From Psychroflexus gondwanensis ACAM 44 (GTDB lineage Bacteria > Bacteroidota > Bacteroidia > Flavobacteriales > Flavobacteriaceae): DNA of 64,000 nucleotides. The notes beneath the pieces are model-generated. The model was not told the origin of the DNA. It saw nothing but the letters and a program-made list of their open reading frames with translations, and did no database searches. Each line of letters starts with the position of its first letter. Within the stretch, counting starts at the first letter, position 1. Below are positions 44,974-54,184 of the stretch, piece by piece. Made by a program: the position numbers and the translations under genes. Location: NCBI RefSeq assembly GCF_000355905.1, contig NZ_APLF01000008.1:62001-126000 (forward strand), written 5' to 3'.

Positions 44974-45647
44974 AAGTTAGTGTATTTGATTTATGTTTTA
45001 AGCTGTTTTATAAGTCGTCTTAACATTTATTTTGCTGGGATAGGTTCATTTTGGTCCTGCAACCTAAACGAAATTGCCAGCACTTAGGGTGTCGGTTCTT
45101 CCTTAGTCTTCGGCTTTAGAAGTAAAGCAAATAGCAACTGAAGGACACATAAGATAAAGACTTTTCACGATATTATTTTTTTAAGTTCATCCAGTTCAGT
45201 TACAACATAAGTCTAATATGCACTTTTATTATGAATTAATTCGTAAATAAAAGCATATTAACCAATTAAATGTGCTTTTAAACGAATAAATTTGTTTTCT
45301 ATGATTTATTATTGTATAAAATGAAAACGCGTTTGTTTTTGGGATTGCAGGTCCGATTCGGCATTTAAAGCAACCTAATTCCGGTCACCTTTAATAAATT
45401 TATAGTTGTCTAATGTTTGTCTTTTTGAGATTCAGTAATTATGTTCAGCCACCAGGAGCTGCATGAGTTCAGCGCTTAGCTCTAAGCAGAGCTCTTGAAA
45501 ATAAGCATAAAGATTTGTTGAAGCGATTTGCGTAAGCAGCGCTATGGAGCAAGGGCGAATAGTCTGCCATATCTAACGTTTTTAGAATGTGTTAATGTTG
45601 ATAAGCTTGAGGTGCTTGGAAAAAAAGTAGGAGCAGTTCGCTTCCCA
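44974..45647. other. 674-base gap; long palindrome inside, no gene seen
   Basis: The only clear structure is an imperfect palindrome at 45216-45258: ATATGC-AC-TTTTATT and AATAAAAGCATAT around GAATTAATTC, about 240 bases upstream of the surface protein start. The remainder shows no ORF with coding character and no recognised RNA. Confidence 0.4.
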
Positions 45648-46280
45648 TCAGCCAAATAGTTTAACAAGCTTAGCTTTATTGAGCGGCTTTTCTATAAAAT
45701 CCAAAACAAGCGGATTTGATTTTGCGAGGTCGATGTCATCAAGGTCCACAGAGGAGGAGAGGGTCACTAAAAATGGAAGCGCTCCGCCAATAGTAAAGGC
45801 AGCGCCAGACGCCATCGCGGCCTGAATGGGTTTGGCTTGACTAATCTCGTTAATCCCCAATTCATCTCTAACGTGTGCTGCCAAAGCGTCTTTCTTTGTG
45901 AGTTCTTTGGCCACGATTAGGGCAGTGGCTTTAGAGAGGCCGCGTTGTTCATAAATATCGGCAAGCCTTTGCAATTCAAGCTCCGGCATCTCCTTCAATT
46001 CTATTTTTTCTCGTTCGATGTCTGCGTTTTCAACATCTGTTTGTGAACTTACTGAAACGTATTCTCCAGCAGCCATAGATAAGGCGCCAGCCACCAATCC
46101 TGCTAAAGTAGCGATAAGAATAGGCTCCCTCAAATCACTAGCAGCAGCCACACCAATAGCGAGACTCGCCGTAGATAAAATCCCATCGTTCGCTCCTAGA
46201 ACAGCTGCTCGCAACCAATTACTCCTGTGGATATAATGGTGGTCTAGATAATCGTCCAGGTCTTCAGAAGGCTCTGTCAT
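45648..46280 (-). CDS. VIT1/CCC1-family iron/manganese transporter with aberrant C-terminus
   Basis: 210 residues. The N-terminal half is a textbook VIT family protein: HRSNWLRAAVLGANDGILST (about 18-37), LVAGALSMAAGEYVSVSSQ with the conserved SM..GEYVS (about 61-79), and a cytoplasmic helical metal-binding region with ELxxIYxxRGL. The third helix (about 150-172, AMASGAAFTIGGALPFLVTL) is present. After it, the usual last two membrane helices are replaced by a charged tail (DLDDIDLAKSNP to KLVKLFG). Other frames do not supply them. Probably a truncated or altered transporter. Confidence 0.75.
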   Translation of the reverse strand: MTEPSEDLDDYLDHHYIHRSNWLRAAVLGANDGILSTASLAIGVAAASDLREPILIATLAGLVAGALSMAAGEYVSVSSQTDVENADIEREKIELKEMPELELQRLADIYEQRGLSKATALIVAKELTKKDALAAHVRDELGINEISQAKPIQAAMASGAAFTIGGALPFLVTLSSSVDLDDIDLAKSNPLVLDFIEKPLNKAKLVKLFG

Positions 46281-46360
46281 AGGCTTTGGTTGAGTGATAA
46301 ATAGAAATATTTAAGCTTTCTATTTTAAAGAATCAGTGGAGTAAAGTTATTTTTTTTTAT

Positions 46361-46905
46361 AAGGAAGTCTAAATGGTATCGCGTGCAATTCGATTTCTTA
46401 GGATTCAGCTTTCAACCGATAAGGTTCAAATCGAAAAAGGGCGGAAGCTTCCTTTAGTTTATTTGTAAAATGAGCAGAAAGTCAAGTTCGAATCACGTGA
46501 GAACTCCGTAAACTTGTTTTCCATAACAAAACCCAACGTGGGATACATGATTTAGCAAATCTACTGAACCCTAAGATTCGTGGTTGGATTCAGTATTATG
46601 TAAAGGTAAGTCGAAAGAGCCTAAAGTCTGTGTTTTATTAACTAGATAATAGTAGGATCAGGTGGATATTGAACAACGATAAACGCTTCAAAGGAAGCAA
46701 AATCAAAGCCGTAAAATGGCTTAGGTTTATTACAAAGTCTTATCTAAATTTCTTCTATCATTGAGAATTGGTGTGCAAACTGGTCTAAATTTATTTAGAC
46801 TTAATCGACTGTATAACAAGAACCTTATGAATCGAGAGGTTCACGTACGTTTCTGTGAAAGGTCTAGGGGGTGAAATTCCTCTTTACCTACTTGACTAGA
46901 AAATG
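46361..46905 (+). mobile_element. Decayed group II intron: maturase 3' end plus domain V/VI
   Basis: The start reads WYRVQFDFLGFSFQPIRFKS, a reverse transcriptase/maturase motif, then stops and frameshifts, then LNPKIRGWIQYYVKVSRKSL and GSKIKAVKWLRFITKSYLNF of the maturase-specific domain. A 34-base domain V follows at 46820-46853 (GAACCTTATGAATCGAGAGG...), then the 3' intron tail ending CTACTTGACT. There is no 5' intron part or catalytic RT domain. It is not active. Confidence 0.85.
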
Positions 46906-46909
46906 TTTT

Positions 46910-47140
46910 TTAAATTAAATATTTTGAATCATTTCCTAACATATTTTTCAAATCAATATAATCTATTTTAGTATTGTTTTCAATGATGTCAAACTGTTCA
47001 AATTTTTCTTCCCAAGAGAAAATAATATGACCATCTATTTCATTATAAATTTCAGATGCAATTTTTCTGAATTTTTCAAACTTCTCAGGTTTGTCCTCAT
47101 GAGGAAGATATCCTCTCAATTCAAGTTTTGCCATTTTCAA
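46910..47140 (-). CDS. Small hypothetical protein
   Basis: 76 residues (or 74 from MAKLELRGYLPHEDK at 47134). Mixed charged sequence with a probable alpha/beta fold, no signal peptide, no cysteine. It abuts the group II intron remnant and lies 15 bases downstream of a lipoprotein gene on the same strand, so the two may be one unit. Family unknown to me; coding likelihood is moderate because the sequence is not low-complexity. Confidence 0.5.
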   Translation of the reverse strand: MKMAKLELRGYLPHEDKPEKFEKFRKIASEIYNEIDGHIIFSWEEKFEQFDIIENNTKIDYIDLKNMLGNDSKYLI

Positions 47141-47155
47141 TTATTATTAAGGTAT

Positions 47156-47491
47156 TTAATCAATTTTAACTCTATAATCCACAGCTCTTTCTCCTTCATC
47201 AACTTTCACCAATTTATTATTTTCGAAATAAAAAAATCTGATATCGGTTCTTTCAAGAAGTGGCAAACCGTAAGCATAATGATTATATGATTGTATGACT
47301 TTTTTGAAAATTGTAACTTTTACATTCATTTCAACAAGTTCTTCTTTTTCAATTTTCTCTTTAAATTCACTTATAGACATTCCAATGTATACTTTATCCA
47401 TTGTTTTTGCTATGTTTCTTGCAGGATTAGCAGCGCAACTTAAGATTAAAGTGGATATACTTATTAAAATAATCAAGTGTAATTTTTTCAT
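47156..47491 (-). CDS. Small lipoprotein, possibly BamE/SmpA-like
   Basis: 111 residues. Signal peptide MKKLHLIILISISTLILSC with lipobox LILSC. The mature part has VYIGMSISEFKEKI, reminiscent of the GMxxxEV-type segment of BamE/SmpA-fold proteins, then a strand-rich end with RFFYFENNKLVKVDEG. That fold assignment is tentative. Lipid-anchored in the envelope. It lies on a stretch of AT-rich, gene-poor DNA between the intron remnant and the TPR protein. Confidence 0.65.
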   Translation of the reverse strand: MKKLHLIILISISTLILSCAANPARNIAKTMDKVYIGMSISEFKEKIEKEELVEMNVKVTIFKKVIQSYNHYAYGLPLLERTDIRFFYFENNKLVKVDEGERAVDYRVKID

Positions 47492-48236
47492 TCTTTTTGT
47501 TTTTTAATTAATTTTTTTCATTCCTTTTAAGCATTGATAAACTTAATATTTTTATTTTCAACATAGAAATAGTTTGAGTGGTTTCCGCCAATTTTTGCTA
47601 AAATGGAGATAACAAAACTTGTTGTGTTATCTCCATTTTATTTATAGCATAAACTTAGCAAATTTTTTATTGTCTTAAAATTTTAAGACCGTTACAAGAT
47701 GAAAAGCCAAAAACAAATAAAAACAGGATAGAAGGTGATATTGTTTCCATAATATATGAATGTAAGAACTTCTAGCTGTATAGTATATTAGGCGATATTA
47801 AAAAATTAATCTTGAATGCAATTTTTTTTCTTATTACAATAAAGTTTATTTATTTACAAAAATGAGTGTTTATTTTAGAAATATATTTTATTGAAATTTA
47901 CTGTATTCGTATAAGATCATCCTGTTTTTTTCTTTGAAAAATCCATTAAACCATTAGCAATAGTAGTAATCGGCAGCTTTTCAATATTAACTATCTTTAA
48001 TTCAGAAAATTAACTATTAACAATTGAATTGTAATTTTTTCAAAATAAGTTTTTTAATAAATACTAAATTTCCAAAAGGGTTTGAAAGGGGTTATTTATT
48101 TATAACGCTTAGGAATACATATGTGTTATTTTCCTATCTAGCTAATAATTAGAATTATAGCTCCACAAAAGAAGGTGGGTATGTTCAAAGTAATAATTGT
48201 GTATATTTAGTTCTAATAAAATACTCTAGCTTTAAA
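47492..48236. other. 745-base AT-rich gap with a 15-bp perfect hairpin
   Basis: AAAATGGAGATAACA and TGTTATCTCCATTTT (47600-47639) pair perfectly around a 10-base loop, a terminator-like structure with A/T runs on both sides that could work on either strand, though no gene now ends next to it. The rest is very AT-rich and shows no ORF of coding character. The promoter of the TPR protein gene must lie at its right end. Confidence 0.5.
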
Positions 48237-50006
48237 ATGGAAAGTATTTTTCGTTTTTTGAAGGAATTAAAAAGAAGAAATGTTCACAAAGGCATTATAT
48301 CCTACGTTGTTTTTTCTTGGGTATTACTTCAGGTTATTTCGGTTTTAGGGTCACTCGTAGAACTCCCTATTTGGCTGGGAAAAGCGGTGCTTGTAACCTT
48401 GCTTATTTTGTTTCCTTTTTGGGTTGTTTTTTCTTGGCTTTACGATATTACTTCAGAGGGTGTAAAACTCACTTCTAGCCAAAAAAGTCAATACACTCCT
48501 GAACGAAATGAAACCGTAAACAAACGGCTCAACACTTTTATTGTTATTTTTCTTATGCTTGCTGTAATCTTACTTTTTGTAGATCGTTTTAGAATTACAA
48601 CACAGTATGAAACAAAAGAAATTACAAGCCAAGTCGAGCAAGAGAATAGTATTGCAGTCCTGCCCTTCAACGATATGTCTATTTTAAAAAATCAGGCCTA
48701 CTTTGCAGACGGTCTCGCAGAAGAACTTATAAACACACTATCGAAGATTGTAGGGATTAGGGTAACCTCTCGCACTTCTGCCTTCTCTTTTAGAGGAAAA
48801 ACAATCGATATACCTACAATTGCGAAGAAGCTTAACGTGAAATATATTTTAGAAGGGAGTGTGCGCATGTATGATAGCATTGTAAGAATAAATGTGCAAC
48901 TTATAGATGCAAAAAAAGATAAATCTACTTGGTCTGAAACTTGGGATAAGCAGCTAGAAAATATACTGGAGGTTCAAAATGAGATAAGCTCGAATATCGC
49001 GGAACGTTTAGAAATAAGTATAACTGACAACAATATACCAAAGGCAAAAAAGGTAGATCCTGCAGCCTACCGTCTTTACCTAGAGGCAAATTACGAAATG
49101 AATAAGACCTTTAGTATAGACGGTGATAAAAAGGCTAAAGATCTCCTATTAAAATCGCTCGAAATAGACCCTACATTTGCACCCGCCTGGGATTTATTGA
49201 GTACCGTCTATCATTTTTTAACAGATCACGGTATTTTAACGGTAGAGGAAGGCTATCCGCTTGTAAAGGGAAGTGCCCTAAAAGCAGTCGAGCAAGATAG
49301 TCTCTACGCCACTATCTATGAAATACTGGGTACCATAGCAATTTCTTATGAACGCGATTATGATAAAGCCCAAGAGTATGTAAATAAAGGCTTGAGCTTA
49401 GAACCTAATAATACCGCAGTTCTCAATCGTGCTGCTCAAGTTGCGCTACTTTTTAATGAGACTAAAAAAGCGGTGGCCTATCATGAAAAAATTTTAGCAC
49501 TGGACCCCTTATCGGAGTACTCTTATTATGCTCTAGGTATAAATTATTATTATGCTAGGATGTATCCAGAGTCGGAGACAACCCTTCGTAAAGCTTTAAA
49601 AATAACGCCAGAGGCAGATATCACGCATTTGCTCCTTACTTGTACCTTATTACAACTAGGGAGGTTTAAAGAAGCCTTAAAGCATGCTGAGATGGAAAGC
49701 AGCGAGCCACTCCGCTACCATGCACTAGCACTGGCGTATTATAGTCTAGGAAATGTAGAAAAATCTCAAGAATTTCTGGAAAAGCTTATTACAACATATA
49801 GTAAAGATTACAGCTATACTATTGCGATAACCTACGCCCAGAGAGGTGACCGTGATGCTACTTTTGAATGGCTAGAAAAGGCAATTGAATATCAAGATTT
49901 TGGAATTACAGACTTAAATGTAGAACCTCTTTTTGATAGAGTAAAAGAAGACCCTAGATGGCCTATGTTTATTGATCGCCTTGGACTTATATATAAAAAA
50001 ATATAA
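48237..50006 (+). CDS. Membrane-anchored TPR protein with FlgO/TolB-N-like domain
   Basis: 589 residues. The N-terminus FLKELKRRNVHKGIISYVVF (about 7-26) starts the three helices typical of this widespread bacterial family (about 20-120). A periplasmic or cytoplasmic domain (about 135-265) reads IAVLPFNDMS, YFADGLAEELINTLSKI, RTSAFSFRGK and YILEGSVRMYDSIVRINVQL. Tetratricopeptide repeats fill about 275-580. In other genomes the same module is fused to cyclase or DNA-binding domains; here there is none. It is probably a scaffold or signalling protein. Single gene. Confidence 0.85.
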   Translation: MESIFRFLKELKRRNVHKGIISYVVFSWVLLQVISVLGSLVELPIWLGKAVLVTLLILFPFWVVFSWLYDITSEGVKLTSSQKSQYTPERNETVNKRLNTFIVIFLMLAVILLFVDRFRITTQYETKEITSQVEQENSIAVLPFNDMSILKNQAYFADGLAEELINTLSKIVGIRVTSRTSAFSFRGKTIDIPTIAKKLNVKYILEGSVRMYDSIVRINVQLIDAKKDKSTWSETWDKQLENILEVQNEISSNIAERLEISITDNNIPKAKKVDPAAYRLYLEANYEMNKTFSIDGDKKAKDLLLKSLEIDPTFAPAWDLLSTVYHFLTDHGILTVEEGYPLVKGSALKAVEQDSLYATIYEILGTIAISYERDYDKAQEYVNKGLSLEPNNTAVLNRAAQVALLFNETKKAVAYHEKILALDPLSEYSYYALGINYYYARMYPESETTLRKALKITPEADITHLLLTCTLLQLGRFKEALKHAEMESSEPLRYHALALAYYSLGNVEKSQEFLEKLITTYSKDYSYTIAITYAQRGDRDATFEWLEKAIEYQDFGITDLNVEPLFDRVKEDPRWPMFIDRLGLIYKKI

Positions 50007-50194
50007 TTTTTTGCCTCCTAAATTTATTAAAAAATGATACTCTCTACCCTAAAATATCGTGTTTTTTGAAAACCGCTGTTTGAAGCTCTCAACTTCTAAG
50101 GTGTTGTTGTTGGCTGTCTTAAATATTATTTTCATTTATATTTTTATGAATAGACTTAGATTGTATTTTCGAAGACTCAAACTTAACTAAGCCT

Positions 50195-51043
50195 ATGCTT
50201 ACCGTACATCTCAGAAAACATTTGCAGGAGAGATTTTCCTTAAACATCAAGTCTATCAGAGCCTTGAGCGGTGGGGATATAAATGAGGTTTATCTTATAG
50301 AAGATCAGAATAAAAAGTACGTCGCTAAAATAAATGAGGCTCACCTATTTCCAGGAATGTTTAAAAAGGAAGTAAGTGGTCTAAACGCTTTAAGGAAGAC
50401 AGGAGCCATAGATGTTCCTGAGGTTTTAGGTTATGGTGACTTTGAAACCAACACCTATCTTATACTAGACTATAGGGAATCTGGAAAAGTTAGCCATAAA
50501 TTTTGGGAGCTTTTTGGGCAAGCAATGGCGGCTCTACATCAAACTACTCACGAAACCTTTGGTTTTAAAGAAGACAACTATTTGGGTAGTTTGCCACAAT
50601 ATAATGACAATTTCGAAACCGCTTCTCAATTCTATATCCACCAGCGTTTGATGCCTCAGTTTAAAATAGCATTCGATAAAGGGTATGTGTTTAAGAATCT
50701 TGATTCCTTTTATCAAAGGGTAAAAGAGTTGATCCCTAATGAGCCTCCAGCACTTATTCACGGAGACTTGTGGTCTGGCAATTATCTGGTTAATTCACAG
50801 AATAAGCCTTGTTTAATAGATCCTGCCGTCGCTTATGCTCCTCGCGAAATGGATTTGGCCATGATGAAGCTCTTTGGAGGTTTCGACGACCGATTATTTA
50901 GTGCCTACGATGAGGCTTTTCAACTCAAACCAGATTGGGAAAAGCGAATCAAACTCTGGCAACTCTATTATATTTTGGCGCACCTCAATCTTTTTGGGGG
51001 GCATTATTACACTCAGGCTAAGGAAATAATGTCTCAGTATTAA
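50195..51043 (+). CDS. Fructosamine/ketosamine-3-kinase family protein
   Basis: 282 residues with an aminoglycoside-phosphotransferase-like kinase fold. ATP-binding N-lobe (about 20-90; KSIRALSGGDINEVYLIE, KYVAKI), catalytic loop IHGDLWSGNYLV (about 187-198) and the Mg motif IDPAVAYAPREMDLAM (about 208-223) are complete. Family members phosphorylate protein-bound or free fructosamines so that they fall apart, a deglycation repair step in the cytoplasm. Full length for the family. It converges with the PH-domain gene. Confidence 0.9.
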   Translation: MLTVHLRKHLQERFSLNIKSIRALSGGDINEVYLIEDQNKKYVAKINEAHLFPGMFKKEVSGLNALRKTGAIDVPEVLGYGDFETNTYLILDYRESGKVSHKFWELFGQAMAALHQTTHETFGFKEDNYLGSLPQYNDNFETASQFYIHQRLMPQFKIAFDKGYVFKNLDSFYQRVKELIPNEPPALIHGDLWSGNYLVNSQNKPCLIDPAVAYAPREMDLAMMKLFGGFDDRLFSAYDEAFQLKPDWEKRIKLWQLYYILAHLNLFGGHYYTQAKEIMSQY

Positions 51044-51070
51044 TAGCTGAAGGGTCAGAGCTTATGGTTT

Positions 51071-51451
51071 TTATTGCAAAACATACTTAGCTAGCACCTT
51101 TTGGACATCATAGACGTTAACGCTTTTATTAAACTTCTTTTGAATACTGGGACTAGTTTCACTAGAGATCCAAATTTTCAATTCCGCTTCTAAGTCGAAA
51201 GTGCCTGCCGTTTCAATGCTAAATCGTGAAATACTCTTATAAGTAATGGATAGATATTCAGTTTTTCGACCGGTCATTCCTTGTTTGTCTACGAGGATAA
51301 GGCGTTTATTGGTAAAAATAAAAGTGTCTCGAACCAGTTTAAAACCGATTTCAATATCTTCATGTTCTGTAAGAAGTTGTTCATATTCTTTCGCCAATTG
51401 TTCTTTGTCAACGGCGCCGGCATTACCGAGTAGTGAAGAAAATAGTCCCAT
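51071..51451 (-). CDS. Bacterial PH-domain protein
   Basis: 126 residues: a short N-terminal helix (MGLFSSLLGNAGAVDKEQLA) then one bacterial pleckstrin-homology domain (about 35-125; GFKLVRDTFIFTNKRLILVD, TEYLSITYKSISRFSIETAG, ELKIWIS). The domain is the type in small soluble proteins formerly DUF1696; they oligomerise into rings, but a cellular role is not established. There is no signal peptide, so it is cytoplasmic. Confidence 0.85.
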   Translation of the reverse strand: MGLFSSLLGNAGAVDKEQLAKEYEQLLTEHEDIEIGFKLVRDTFIFTNKRLILVDKQGMTGRKTEYLSITYKSISRFSIETAGTFDLEAELKIWISSETSPSIQKKFNKSVNVYDVQKVLAKYVLQ

Positions 51452-51849
51452 TATATACTGCTGTTAATTTGTCCTACTCATCTGGCTTTTCGGTTAGGCC
51501 CCGTTTATATGGTGTCTGGTCTCCATTTTTTTAATAACGCAATGGTCAAAAGACTAATCTAGTCTATTCTTTTCGATTGGTTTGGTGTGTCTACCTTTGA
51601 TGTGACGATTTTTATGAGTTTATAAATTTTATATCTGAGTTATGGTAAAAAAGTATGACAATGAATTTAAAGTCCTGAAGGTATCATAAATAGTCACCTA
51701 AAAGCAAAAGTTGATTTGGTAATGTCCCAATATCAAATCAGCTTTCAACTCAAACTGATTTTAGAAAACTTTTTACCGAAAAAAAACTGACTTGGAGAAT
51801 TCGAAAATAGCTCAAGCCAGAATTGCCTTTATAAGATTATATGGAGGTA
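51452..51849. other. 398-base gap, no gene recognised
   Basis: Holds a short open stretch at 51642 reading MVKKYDNEFKVLKVS, weakly similar to the start of IS3-type transposase OrfA, then stops. Nothing else is recognisable. Probably decayed DNA together with the promoter of the PH-domain gene. Confidence 0.3.
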
Positions 51850-52614
51850 TTAATTAACGTATTCGAATACTGCGGAATAGGTGCTCTCTTCAGAGTCCTC
51901 TATCGATACGTTAGTTACAGTAGCTGATGTTGGATAATTTTCACTGTCATACACATAACTTATATTAATAGTATAAATCAATTCCCCTTCCTCGTTTTTG
52001 TAGACGATTTGAGAGGGATTATTCATAGGGAAAAGTGACCTAGCTTTTACAATTTCGGGAACCTGTGGATTCATGCTGAAGTTCAACTGGACATCGTCCA
52101 TGACTTCTATAATGCCCCCAGCCTCTAAGGTGAAAAAGTAGGGATTTGGAGCGTCATCATAAAAAACTTCTGCAGTGTATACTTTCGTAATAAAGTTTCC
52201 CGTTTCGTAGACGTATTCTTCTTCATAAAACTCGATTTCTTTGGGATTGTCATTCTCGTCATAAATAAGAACATAGCCAGTTTCAAAAGCATCATAAGGA
52301 GACTCATATAGATCTTCAGTGTTTAGATTATCACCGCCTCCTGTTATATTAGATAATTCGCCTTCGTCATAAACAAAAATACTTGTTTCAAAACCATCAG
52401 AAATAGTATTTAATTTACCATCTGAAGTATAGGATAATATAATATTTTTATTTTCTTGAGGGTCTTGAGCAGAGGTCGTGGATATTGTTTTTATCAATTT
52501 TTTTGAAGCATTTCCGTTTGCATCTGTAAATTCATCACTCACAGAATCATCACTACAACTAAAGACTAGGGCTAAAGTAAAAAAAGTGCAAATGAGGTTA
52601 ATTGGTTTTTTCAT
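51850..52614 (-). CDS. Secreted lipoprotein with strand repeats, function unknown
   Basis: 254 residues from ATG 52614 (MKKPINLICTFFTLALVFSC), which gives a lipobox LVFSC; a start 42 bases upstream would only lengthen the n-region. The mature part starts with a charged linker (SDDSVSDEFTD), then repeats of the type YTSDGKLNTISDG, FVYDEGELSNI, LIYDENDNPKEIEF, like the YD-type strands of flavobacterial lipoproteins. It is probably surface-exposed because of the SDD tail after the lipidated Cys, a typical lipoprotein export signal in this phylum (inference). Confidence 0.8.
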   Translation of the reverse strand: MKKPINLICTFFTLALVFSCSDDSVSDEFTDANGNASKKLIKTISTTSAQDPQENKNIILSYTSDGKLNTISDGFETSIFVYDEGELSNITGGGDNLNTEDLYESPYDAFETGYVLIYDENDNPKEIEFYEEEYVYETGNFITKVYTAEVFYDDAPNPYFFTLEAGGIIEVMDDVQLNFSMNPQVPEIVKARSLFPMNNPSQIVYKNEEGELIYTINISYVYDSENYPTSATVTNVSIEDSEESTYSAVFEYVN

Positions 52615-52888
52615 AATTGTTTTATTGGTTTGATTAATTTTTTGGGACACTATCAATTTTGAATGATTTTCGATTGAAATTTTTACTTAATGAAAGCCTA
52701 AGCTAAATTTTATAAATCATTTTTAAAAGTTTAAAAATAAAGTCCTGAGTTCATATACGCAATACCTGCTATTGGGTAGAGTTTATGTGTTGCTAACTCA
52801 CAAGCTATTCTACTGTATGTTTTAAGGTAAAGCTAAAGCGTTGATTTTATGTTTACGATGAAAGTACAGTCTAATTTTTTTTCAAGAT

Positions 52889-53473
52889 TTACCTAATCAT
52901 ATAGGTGAAGCCAAGAGTGGGTCCAATGCCAGAATACAAGGTGTTGGTTTCTTTGGAGGTTATATTTCTAGTGTTTAAGTAAGGGATGATTAGCTCTATT
53001 CCGAAATGATCATTAAAAAAGTAATTCCCGCCAAAGCCTATATTCAAAATAGAGATTCCCCCACTTAAGGCTTCATGTTGAGACGTCCTCAAATTGCTAT
53101 TATCAGCATCATATTGTATTGTTCCCAGACCTACACCAAATTCTGCAAACACTCTCAATTTGCTTTTATTAACGAAGTTGTTTCTTAGGGTAGGCGTAAA
53201 CGCATAGGAGGTGTAGTAGGAGTCTACATTACCAACTCTTAAATCGTTTAAGGTGGCGTAGGAAAAATTCAAGTCTACAGAGGTTTTATCTGTGATAAAA
53301 TACCCCGCAGAGGGTTTAATAACAAATCCATTCACTCCCGACTCGAAATCATCGGAAGAACCAATAAGCGGTAAAGCCGCTACTGTGAGCTTTAAGTCGT
53401 TTTTTTGGGATTGTCCAAACCCGTTAAATACTCCCATGAGTGTAAACATCATAACAAGTAAAGTAGTTTTCAT
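52889..53473 (-). CDS. Outer-membrane beta-barrel protein (small porin-like)
   Basis: 194 residues with signal peptide MKTTLLVMMFTLMGVFNGFG. The remainder alternates short strands and turns (FVIKPSAGYFITDKTSVDLN, FSYATLN, LRVFAEFGVGLG, NIGFGGNYFFNDHFGIELII) and ends GPTLGFTYMIR, the pattern of 8-stranded OmpX/OmpA-like barrels. Function unknown. A 5' fragment of a second copy of this gene lies at 54981-55170, beyond the Lrp and TauE genes. Confidence 0.85.
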   Translation of the reverse strand: MKTTLLVMMFTLMGVFNGFGQSQKNDLKLTVAALPLIGSSDDFESGVNGFVIKPSAGYFITDKTSVDLNFSYATLNDLRVGNVDSYYTSYAFTPTLRNNFVNKSKLRVFAEFGVGLGTIQYDADNSNLRTSQHEALSGGISILNIGFGGNYFFNDHFGIELIIPYLNTRNITSKETNTLYSGIGPTLGFTYMIR

Positions 53474-53615
53474 AGTGTTTTGGTCTAAATGTTAAAAAAT
53501 TAACCAATAACCATTCCAAGATTAAAGGCTATATCCAAATTTTATTTTATTGAATACTCTGTTGAGTATATTTCATTCTATTTACTAAATCTTAGCATTC
53601 TTAATGATGGTTTAG

Positions 53616-54059
53616 TTATTGAGTTGATACTGCATTTTCACCATCAATTTTGAGCTCAGAAAGTATAAGGTGTGTCGTTGGACTACCGTATTTAATGAGT
53701 TTGTCTATAAATTGTTGAAGATGTAATTGATCACGCAGCGCTACCCGCATATGTATATTATAAGGACCAGTGATTCTAAAGACTTCCTGTACTTCTGGAT
53801 ACGTTGTGATTTCTGATATGATATACTTAAGCTTCCCGTCAAATATTTTCAACATTATAAATACTTCCAGACCATTCCCCATCAATGCATGGTTTAATTG
53901 AATGTTGTAAGATTTTATAACTCCTAAATCTTCTAATTTCTGAATCCGTTCACGTACAGAAGATGGTGAAAGTGCTATTTTTCTACCAATTTCCGCAAAT
54001 GAAGCTCTAGAATTACTTTTTAATATTTTGATTATTTGAATATCTAGATCGCTCACCAT
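53616..54059 (-). CDS. Lrp/AsnC-family transcriptional regulator
   Basis: 147 residues. HTH_AsnC domain about 1-60 (LDIQIIKILKSNSRASFAEI, then LSPSSVRERIQKLEDLGVIK) and the RAM ligand-binding domain about 65-140 (EVFIMLKI, VQEVFRITGPYNIHMRVAL). Family members sense amino acids or related compounds. It is divergent from a TauE-type permease with 125 bases between their starts, so it probably regulates that permease and itself. Confidence 0.93.
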   Translation of the reverse strand: MVSDLDIQIIKILKSNSRASFAEIGRKIALSPSSVRERIQKLEDLGVIKSYNIQLNHALMGNGLEVFIMLKIFDGKLKYIISEITTYPEVQEVFRITGPYNIHMRVALRDQLHLQQFIDKLIKYGSPTTHLILSELKIDGENAVSTQ

Positions 54060-54184
54060 TGTTTCGGTTGTTTTATTCCAAAAATAGATTTTTTATTTGT
54101 AAATGTACCATTATATCCATCCAATCAATTTTATCATTAAACCTAGCATGTTTAGTTTTGACCCAAATAAATAGTCTTTTTTTT

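Noticed and set aside
51642..51760. Possible IS3-type transposase OrfA start (MVKKYDNEFKV)
   Set aside because: Only about 11 residues look similar and no following transposase motif or inverted repeat is seen.
54059..54184. N-terminal extension of the TauE permease to 54059
   Set aside because: It would cover the regulator's start and the shared promoter; the first true membrane helix begins at MDLTVLL (54185).
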